A stretch of 64,000 nucleotides of DNA, taken from the NCBI GenBank assembly GCA_030686995.1, contig CM060685.1:123460823-123524822 (forward strand), read 5' to 3'. A program made the translations under genes and the position numbers. The DNA is from Artemisia argyi (lineage: Eukaryota; Streptophyta; Magnoliopsida; Asterales; Asteraceae). This document shows, one piece after another, positions 55,031-64,000 of this stretch. A model generated the notes under the pieces. It searched no databases and was not told where the DNA came from. It was given only the letters and a program-made list of their open reading frames with translations. How positions within the stretch are numbered: the stretch's first letter is position 1; every line of letters starts with the position of its first letter.

Positions 55031-55699
55031 AATTCTGTCTTTTAAAAAATTGTATTTTAGGTTTTTTTTTTTGGATAAAAGGGGTTTAACAAGGTAAAAT
55101 AATTAACAACTAGGTTGAGCTCCTAACAACGTTTCTCCCAAACTTTTTTTCCATATTCTTGAAAACTAACATAAATAGGATGGTAGGTGGTCTGTGGTCA
55201 TACAATAATGATTCATGTACTTTTTCATAAAGTAAGAAGAATGCTTTTAGTATTTCACGATGTTGAAGACGAATTGGAACTGTTAGGTAGTCGGGCCTTT
55301 TGATTTATTTGTCTTATTGTACATGTAATTTTGGTTTTGTTTTTGATTCGGGGTTGTTTCCCCATTTTGGGTTGTTTTGTGCATTTATATTTGTTATATT
55401 TGTGAGGTCCTGTTTTAGGTCCTCTGTTAATAATAGCTGATCTTTCAAAAATAAATAAATAAAAACCCTTTATATTTGCTTTTAAATAAGGTCATAAATG
55501 CAAGGCTGTCAAACTCGCGAGTTTACACGTATGATTGTACGATCTTACGTGCACACCAGTCAAAATCGTGTATGATCGTGGTAGGATCGCATCTGATGTA
55601 TGATCGTAAGTAAGATTGTAGGATCGCACGTAACATCGTAAGATCGACACGTGATCCGATTCACCTTTTTTTTTTCTTTAGTCCATCCAACTTGTTTAG

Positions 55700-55733
<34 letters not shown>

Positions 55734-56320
55734 TTTATTTTACTAATGTCTAATGAGTAAGCCACTATTGTTTCACTTTCTAAGTAGGTTATAGTTTATA
55801 CATAGTATTCTACTTTTCTAAATAGATTATAGTATAAAAATGTTTAATAGTTTAATTTACTTTATTTCACTATGATTAAACTAATCAAATGGTATGTTTT
55901 GGAATGCCACTTATGAAATGTTTGTTTTCTTGAAATCATGTTGATGGCTCGTATGTTTTGAGACATTTAGGACCTATGTTATGTAAAATTATTCCATTAA
56001 ATCATTAATGTCACGATTGAAACTTGACTTTTTTGTGTTTTACTATTACTTTGATGTTTGAAATTTGAAAGTTGTCATTTTCAAGAAGATATTATATGAA
56101 TTTATCTTTGACGTTGAGTAGAAATGCAAAACAGTTTGACTCGTATATCATTTGTTTAAAAAAAAAAGTGTTATGTGGACTTGGTCACTCAGATAATATA
56201 ATCATTTTCTCATAACTTCAACAGTTTATCATGCATCAAAAACTATTTCCGATATCTGTAAAGTAATTTTTATCGTAAATAAATACTAATAGAGCAACAT
56301 TGTTCGACAAAACTTTAATT
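55031..56320. other. Intergenic DNA with a GATCGTA-rich patch and A30 run
   Basis: 55540-55650 repeats short GATCGTA/GGATCGCA words. An A homopolymer lies at 55702-55731. No gene seen. Confidence 0.6.
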
Positions 56321-56327
56321 ACAAGGT

Positions 56328-56359
56328 ATCTTCCGCCGCAACGCGCGGCTGCCCTGCTA
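56328..56359 (+). other. Possible Helitron 3' end
   Basis: CCGCCGCAACGCGCGG can form a short GC-rich hairpin and is followed within a few bases by CTAG and then T, as at plant Helitron 3' ends (hairpin, CTRR, host T). The 5' TC end was not identified. Confidence 0.4.
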
Positions 56360-56554
56360 GTAGTTAGTAAAGTAGGAATAAAATAAATAAATAACATTTT
56401 GTTCTTTTTGTAGGCATTTATTAGAAAGTTTACAAAGAGTGATGGATTTAGGATTTGGACATAGGGTAAAAGACTCAACTCAAATTTTCTTTGGTTTGGT
56501 CTAGTTTGGGTGGGGTTTTACAGATTTTTTTGTAATCTGGCCCCATCTGATTAA

Positions 56555-56702
56555 GGGTGATGGCAACCCAACATTCGGAGTGTTGTGAGAATTTTCACTA
56601 ACCAATCACAGAGTTCCATGTGGCAGGAGGATTCTGAAGATAAAACTGTTGACAGTGAGAGAATTTTGAAGGATTCGGAATCATGCCTCAATTAAAGAAG
56701 AG

Positions 56703-56749
<47 letters not shown>

Positions 56750-56902
56750 ATTAAATGCTCAATGGTCAAATTTCGTCCCATGATTCCACGGTAAGTTCCT
56801 GCTTCCGAAACCCATGATTCTAGAATCATGGGGGTTTGGCGGCGGTGTTCAACCCATGATTCAGAATCATGCCGCAGGAGGACGCTTAGGTTGCCATCAC
56901 CC
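56555..56902. mobile_element. Tourist/Harbinger-like MITE (348 bp)
   Basis: Perfect 14-bp terminal inverted repeats GGGTGATGGCAACC (56555-56568) and its complement (56889-56902), flanked by TAA (56552-56554 and 56903-56905), the target preference of PIF/Harbinger. Inside are a 46-A run (56703-56748) and short palindromes around CCATGATTC/GAATCATGG (56765-56870). No coding capacity. Confidence 0.75.
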
Positions 56903-56905
56903 TAA

Positions 56906-57890
56906 CGCGTTGCCTTTTAGACTTTTTTCATGTAAACTAATCACAGTTTGGATTTTCTTTTTATTTGTTAACGACATATTATCGTTCGTACTCGTTGTGT
57001 ATTTACTAAGTTTGAAAAATCTACAACAAGACCCAAATTTGAAATATGTGAGTTCGCTTACATGTATGTGTATAGATCAAATCAACATAAAGCTATGAAT
57101 CACAAAGCATAATAAAAGCTTAAAAGAATATGTTAGTTCCATTAGTGCTCCTCTATGAGTATATAAAGATAGATTATAAGGCTTGGTTAATGGTCATCCG
57201 ACCACCACCTCCAATTAAGCGTCACATTAGCTTTTCAACACATCACTTTACCACTAATTTTAGAGTGTGCGATGTGTGTTACTACACAGACCTCAAAATT
57301 TTATGGGCCTCAAAATATATACCTTTCGTATAGTTGCAGCCTCAATATTTATTAAAACTTTGCTCAAGTGGGAATGAATGATGAAAAACTCATGAAAATT
57401 TAAGCTAGATCGTTACAATAAATGTGTAGTCGTCATGTTTAGTTACATATAAGCGGTTTGCATACGCCTCCACTAGGCCAGCTACTACACTGAAAGAGAC
57501 ATGCCTGTTTTTTATATTAATGTAAATAAGAATACACGATTCTCACGAACTTGAATATGTTTTCTTACAAAACATTGATAATATCGGGTCACACGTTATC
57601 TTTCAAGAGGTGAGTTATTTCATAAACTAAGTTTTTGTTATAAACTCAGGGACAAATCCCCACCATCCATCTAGTTTGATCTAATTGTGTGGATTAACCT
57701 AAGATTTAATAAGACAACCTCAGTCCATGTTTTTTTTCTTGTCCTTTTTGTCTATCTTATTTATTCATTTTTTTCCTTTTTTCTTTTCTTTCTTTTTTCT
57801 TTCTTTTTTTCTTTTTTTTTCTTTTTTAAATTCATGTTTTTTTTCCTTTAATTCAAGTTTATTTATTTATTTTTTTAATTTGCATTTTTT
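56906..57890. other. Intergenic DNA, no gene seen
   Basis: Ends in a T/C-rich tract from 57727 to 57900. Nothing else recognised. Confidence 0.5.
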
Positions 57891-57894
57891 TTTA

Positions 57895-58700
57895 CGTTTT
57901 TTTCGTTTTTCATAAATATTCGTCGGTTTTTTACGTTTTTGTCAGTTTTCATACGTTTTCGTTCGTTTTCATACATTTTCGTCCGTTTTCATACGTTTTC
58001 GTCTGTTTTTTTACGTTTTCGCTCGCTTTCATACGTTTTCGTCTGTTTTCTTACGTTTTCACCCGTTTTCATACGTTTCGTCCATTTTAATACATTTTCG
58101 TCCGTTTTTATACGTTTTCGTCTGTTTTTTATGTTTTCGTCTGTTTTCAAACGTTTTCGTCTATTTTTATACGTTTTTGTCCGTTTTCATACGTTTATAT
58201 ACGTTTTCATCCGTTTTCGTCTGGTTTTATACGTTTTTGACCGTTTTTATATGTTTTCATCCGTTTTCATACATTTTCATATGTTTTCAGGCCTTTTTGT
58301 CCGTTTTCATACCTTTTCGTCCAATTTTTTACGTTTTCGACTGTTGTCAGACGTTTTCGTCTACATTTATACGTTGTCGTCTGTTTTTATACGTCTTCCA
58401 TCGTTTTTTATCCGTTTTCATACGTTTTCGTCCGTTTTATACGATTTTGTCCGTTTTTATATGTTTCCATCATTTTTTATACGTTTTTGTCCGTTTACAT
58501 ATGTTTTCATCTGTTTTCATACGTTTTCGTCCGTTTTCGGATGTTTTCGTCCATTTTTATACATCATTGTCCGTTTTCAAACATTTTCGTCCGTTTTCGT
58601 ACGTATTCATCCATTTTCTTACGTTTTCATCTATTTTCATATGTTTTCGTCCATTTCTAAATGTTTTCGGCCATTTTTAGATGTTTTCATACGTTTCTGA
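57895..58700. repeat. Minisatellite of about 10-bp CGTTTTCATC-type units
   Basis: Roughly 70-80 copies of a decamer-like word (CGTTTTCGTC, CGTTTTCATA, TGTTTTTATA), often paired as 20-bp units. Because the repeat rarely contains stops it gives a 253-codon open frame of repeated phenylalanine-rich sequence, which is an artefact. Confidence 0.9.
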
Positions 58701-59015
58701 ATATCAAAAGTATTATTCTTTGATACTCAGAATTCTAAATATCACAAGTGATTTTCAACTAATGTTTTGTAACATGAAAATCACTTGTGATATTCTGAAA
58801 ATCACAAGTGATATTCAGAAAATCACAAGTGATATTCTAAATATCACAAGTGATTTTCAACTAATGATTTATAACATAAAAATCACAAGTGATATTCTAA
58901 ATATTACAAGTGATATTCAACTAATGTTTTGTAACATGAACATCACTTGTAATTTTCTAAATATCATTTGTGATATTCTGACTATCACTTGTGATTTTAA
59001 TGTTACAATGCATTA
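58701..59015. repeat. Tandem palindromes ATCACAAGTGAT
   Basis: The word ATCACAAGTGAT or ATCACTTGTGAT recurs about ten times, separated by ATTCTGAAA or by ATTTTCAACTAATGTTTTGTAACATGAAA-type spacers (three spacer copies, near 58751, 58857 and 58916). Each word is nearly self-complementary. Confidence 0.85.
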
Positions 59016-59018
59016 ATC

Positions 59019-59020
<2 letters not shown>

Positions 59021-59064
<44 letters not shown>

Positions 59065-59119
59065 GTATATACATATGTATATATCTATATACATATGTAT
59101 ATATGTATATACATATATG

Positions 59120-59195
<76 letters not shown>

Positions 59196-59222
59196 CATAC
59201 ATATATATATATATATATATAT
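59021..59222. repeat. TA-rich microsatellite with TATGTATATACATA variants
   Basis: Almost uninterrupted alternating A/T with scattered G and C, ending in a T-run (59223-59232). Confidence 0.97.
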
Positions 59223-59653
59223 TTTTTTTTTTCTCTTCAAACGGTGAAGGGTGAAAACAAACAAACCCCCAAAATTCACTCCACTCATTTTCCCCCAAAT
59301 TTTAACAAAAATTCAATCAATTCAATTCTTGATCTGTTTGTTTATGGACTAATCTTACTTCCAATCATCAGTGTTTGACGTTTTGATATCCAGGTTAGTA
59401 GCGACGGTCTGCTGGGCCTCACCTCCGGCGAGGGAAGACTCCCCACACCACGCTGTGATTGAGCCGTTGGTCTTGTTCGCCGCCGGCCGCCTCCTGCCGC
59501 CGTCGGCCACCGCGGCAACCGCCACTGCTGTCCGGAATTTCCTTCCAGCAGCAGTAGAGTACATTTTCTTAAACTTTATTTATTTATCTATTTATTTAGC
59601 TATCTTTTTCATTTACTAGCAGTCTTGGTTCTCTTTTACTTACTGGTGCGCGT

Positions 59654-61324
59654 TTGTGTCCCCTTTTTGTGTGCTTTTTTAGTCTGTTTTGTCCTTTCTT
59701 TTGCTGCTCCCCCTTTTTTGCTCCTGTGCTTTTGCCGTGTGTGTGTTTTCCGGGGGGTAGGATAGACGCTGTAGTTGGTGATGGTCACCTGAGGTCATGT
59801 CTTGCCGGAGCGAGTGGGGTAGGGGTAGGGGTAGGCGTAGGGGTAGGCGGGTCTAGGGTGCTTAGGGGTGTTGGTAGAGTAGCGGGTTCGCGTAGGATCA
59901 GAGTGGGCAGCTGGAACGTAGGGTCTTTGACCGGTAAGCTCTTTGAGCTTGCTGACGTCTTGGGGAGACATAAGGTTGATATAGCGTGTTTTCAAGACAC
60001 TAAATGGAAGGGGTCTAGCTCGAGGGAGGGAAACGGCTACAAGCTTTGGTACTCGGGCTCTAGGTCAGCTAGAAACGGAGTTGGAGTCATTATAGCAGTG
60101 GATCTTAAGGATAATGTAGTGCAAGTGACCAGGAAGGACGATAGAACCATGAAGATTATTTTGGTTATTGATGGAGAAACCGTTAACGTGATCAGTGCTT
60201 ACGCACCGCAGGTGGGTCGCAGTGACGTAGAGAAGAGGAGTTTCTGGGATTCCCTCGACGAGCTCGTGAGGGAGTGCCCGGCAGACCAACGATTGTTTAT
60301 AGGTGGTGACTTGAACGGTCATATAGGAGCTTCTGCAGATGGATACACGGGGGTTCATGGAGGATTCGGGTATGGAGGTAGGAATGATGAAGGATGCTCG
60401 ATACTAGAATTTGCTACTGCTCACAACTTAGTGGTTGCAAACTCTTTCTTCAAGAAGAGAGACGTCCACTTAATTACCTTCCAGAGCGGGGGTCATAGCA
60501 CCCAGATTGATTATCTGTTGGTGCGCAGAGATGGCCTTAGGGCATGTAAGGACTGCAGGGTTTTCCCTGGCGAGACATGCGCATCCCAACACAGATTGGT
60601 TGCCTTGGATACTCTTTTCCAGAGGAGTCGACACAGGAGAGAGGCGACAGGGATGCCAAGGATTTTGTGGAAGAATCTTAGCGGAGATGCGGTGGAGGCG
60701 TTTAGAGCGAAAGTCTCAGAGGGTCTTTCGGCTCGGGCAGAGGACTTGACTACTAGGGATGCGGATCAGATGTGGAACACCCTTGCTGGCACCATCAGAG
60801 ACGTAGCAAAGCTTTCCCTAGGCGTGACTAGTGGGTCAGTGAGAACCCAGTCAACACGCAGGGAATCTTGGTGGTTCAGTGAGGAGGTACAAATCAAAGT
60901 TGCAGAGAAACAAGCTCGGTTCAAAGAGTTTCTTTTGAGTAGAGAGAGCCACCAAGCGGATAGGGCAGCTGCGGAAGAGAGGTATAAAGTGGCTAAAAGA
61001 GAAGCAAAAAAGGCGGTAGCAGAGGCGAAAGACAAGGCGTACGAAGATTTGTATAAGAAATTGGACTCCAAAGAGGGAGCAAACGATATCTTCAGAATTG
61101 CTAAAGCCCGTGAGAAAAGAAGAAGAGATTTAGGAAACATTAAATACATCAAAGATGAAGGAGGATGTACCATCGTGAGTGAAGAAGGTATTAGAAAGAG
61201 ATGGGGAGAGTATTTTTCCTCTCTCTTTAACGAGGGGAACACCGATGGAAGGGGGAAGGAGAGAACCCTAGCCAGCATTTGTCACCAGAATGCTACTACT
61301 CAAGGATCAGCCAAGAAGAAGTGA
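59654..61324 (+). pseudogene. LINE endonuclease domain and linker, frameshifted before RT
   Basis: The frame is open 556 codons but has no ATG upstream of the domain (TTG at 59654; the first 80 residues are low-complexity, including VGVGVG from a GGGGTA repeat near 59817-59850). The endonuclease begins at RIRVGSWNVG and shows QDTKW, GDLNGHIG, TQIDYLLV and SQHRLV, the exonuclease-endonuclease-phosphatase signature that nicks target DNA. In QDTKW an Asp replaces the Glu normally needed for metal binding. A basic helical linker follows (KAKREAKKAVAEAKDK type). A -1 shift near 61280 separates it from RT. Confidence 0.8.
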
Positions 61325-62772
61325 AGGTTGCATTACAGAAGATGGGTAGAAACAAAGCTGTAGGCCCGGACCAAATACCCATAGAAGCTTGGAGAAGCCT
61401 AGGAGATGAAGGGGTGAATTGGTTGACCTGCCTTTTCAACAAGATCTTCTCTAGCGCCAAGATGCCAGAAGAATGGAGACTCAGCGAAGTCATCCCTATC
61501 ATCAAGAACAAGGGAGACGCGCAAGTGTGTAGCAACTATAGGGGTATTAAGCTACTTGGTCACACCATGAAGCTCTGGGAGAGAGTTATTGAGAGGAGGT
61601 TAAGAAGGGAGACAAGGGTGTCAGAGAACCAATTCGGATTTATGCCAGGGAGGTCCTCGGTCGAGGCTATCCACCTCCTCAGAAGTCTTATGGAGAAGTA
61701 TAGAGAAAGACAGAGAGATTTGCATATGGCTTTCCTGGACCTAGAAAAGGCATACGATAGTGTCCCACGAGAGTTGATTTGGAGGACTCTAATAGAAAAA
61801 GGAACCCCAAGGAGATACTTAAGAATCATTAGGGATATGTACGAGGGGGCGAAGACCCGCGTACGGTGCACGGTGGGGTGCACTGAGTTTTTCCCGGTGG
61901 AAGTTGGACTTCACCAAGGATCAGCCATTAGTCCGTACCTCTTCGCCCTGATTCTCGATGAGATAACTAGAGGGATACAAGAGGGCATTCCTTGGAGCAT
62001 GATTTTCGCTGACGATATTGTGTTGGTAGCAGAATCGGCCGAAGGGCTAAACTACAGACTGGAGCACTGGCGAGAGGCATTGGAAGACAGTGGTCTTCGG
62101 GTAAGCAGAGAGAAGACTGAATACATGAGATGTGATTTCGGTAGCAACGAGATCGGCCACAACGAGGAGGAAGTTCGTATCGGCAACCAGATTCTTCAAC
62201 CTAAGGAGTTTTTTAGATATCTAGGTGCGGTGATACACAAATCAGGAAGGATTGACGATGACGTTACCCACCGTATTAGAGCAGAATAGGCGAAATGGAG
62301 GGCGTCGTCAGGTGTGCTCTGTGATAAGAAAGTCCCGCTTAAGCTTAAGGGAAAATTTTAGAGGGTGGCGATCAGACCAGCTATCTTGTACGGGTCAGAT
62401 TGTTGGCCTATCACGAAAGCCCAAGCTAACAAAGTGGAAGTGGCAGAACTGAGAATGCTAAGGTGGATTTGTGGGAAGACTATGCTTGACATGATACCGA
62501 ACGGAGTTTTCAGAGCAGAACTTGAAGTTGAAACTATAATCTCAAAGATGCGAGAAGGAAGGTTGAGGTGGTTCGGTCATGTCAGGAGAAGGCCACAGAC
62601 GGCGCCAGTAAGGAGAGTCGAAGAGCTGAGGGTCGACGGTTTGAGAAGGAGGGGAAGACCTAAGCTCAGGTGGGAGGATAGACTTAGGCTAGACATGAAG
62701 GAGCTTCTCTTGTCCGAGGACATGATCTCAGATAGGAACGAGTGGAGAGCTAGGATTAGAACTTACGGGTAG
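61279..62772 (+). pseudogene. LINE reverse transcriptase, two in-frame stops
   Basis: RTE-type RT: MGRNKAVGPDQIPIEAW, NYRGIKLL, QFGFMPGRS, MAFLDLEKAYDSVPR, GLHQGSAISPYLFALI and catalytic FADDIVLV. TAG at 62287-62289 (a Trp codon would restore the frame) and another at 62359-62361 break the chain; the last part, from 62365 to TAG 62770-62772, carries RPAILYGSDCWP, the MLRWICGKT block and a basic tail. RT primes on nicked target DNA and copies LINE RNA. Confidence 0.88.

Positions 62773-64000
<1,228 letters not shown>

Noticed and set aside
57939..58700. 253-codon Phe/Arg/Ser-rich ORF
   Set aside because: Pure translation of a minisatellite; overlapping frames give similar cyclic products.
58957..59378. 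Tyr/Ile repeat ORFs in the TA tract
   Set aside because: Microsatellite translation.
59371..59619. 82-codon Ala-rich ORF upstream of the LINE
   Set aside because: GC-rich LINE 5' region; no motif, and other frames are equally open.
59817..59850. Telomere-like repeat
   Set aside because: The unit is GGGGTA or GGCGTA, not the plant telomere TTTAGGG; it is part of the LINE.

Overview
This window looks like gene-poor nuclear DNA from a flowering plant. It is built almost entirely from nested transposable elements, and I found no convincing single-copy host gene, tRNA, rRNA or organelle insert. The retroelement proteins (very long coiled-coil Gag extensions, a large extra ORF after pol) resemble those I remember from Asteraceae genomes. 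That assignment rests on memory of family resemblance, not on a search.

Layout. 1-8926 (minus): a Ty1/copia element of Sirevirus type (element A), cut by the left edge, with a broken gag but a pol frame open for about 1,150 codons. 8927-14425 (minus): a pol-less relative (element C) that keeps only a coiled-coil ORF and a conserved 3' noncoding module; element A sits inside that module. 14243-16900 (minus): a short derivative without coding capacity (element B) that shares one truncated LTR with element C. 16901 to about 23760 (plus): the 3' part of a Ty3/gypsy-like element, with a 613-residue ORF carrying three zinc knuckles and a very long, AT-rich LTR. 23783-41716 (plus): a complete 17.9 kb Sirevirus-type element (element D) with two 344-bp LTRs that look identical, a 5-bp target duplication (GTCGG), primer site, gag, pol, a 1,414-codon third ORF and several polypurine tracts. 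It landed in DNA rich in CCGACGAC..GTCGTCGG palindromes that continues to 45142 and ends like a CACTA transposon, with a minisatellite and a small ORF inside. 45143-58700: intergenic DNA holding a three-LTR tandem TRIM-like array, an intact 976-bp mini-LTR element with GTTTT target duplications, a Tourist-like MITE, a hairpin, a possible Helitron end and a long minisatellite. 59021-63480: an RTE-type LINE between two (TA)n tracts.

How the parts relate. Elements A, B and D each carry about 20 copies of a short CG-containing motif in the leader before gag or the leader end. Element D repeats its own motif array a second time just before its third ORF. Elements C and D share a roughly 1 kb 3' noncoding module although C has lost pol. 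Element D has paired LTRs without visible differences and intact cis signals, yet its ORFs carry several stops and frameshifts, so it was probably mobilised by proteins supplied in trans. The leader arrays, together with the shared coiled-coil Gag region, are the best candidates here for an under-described system.
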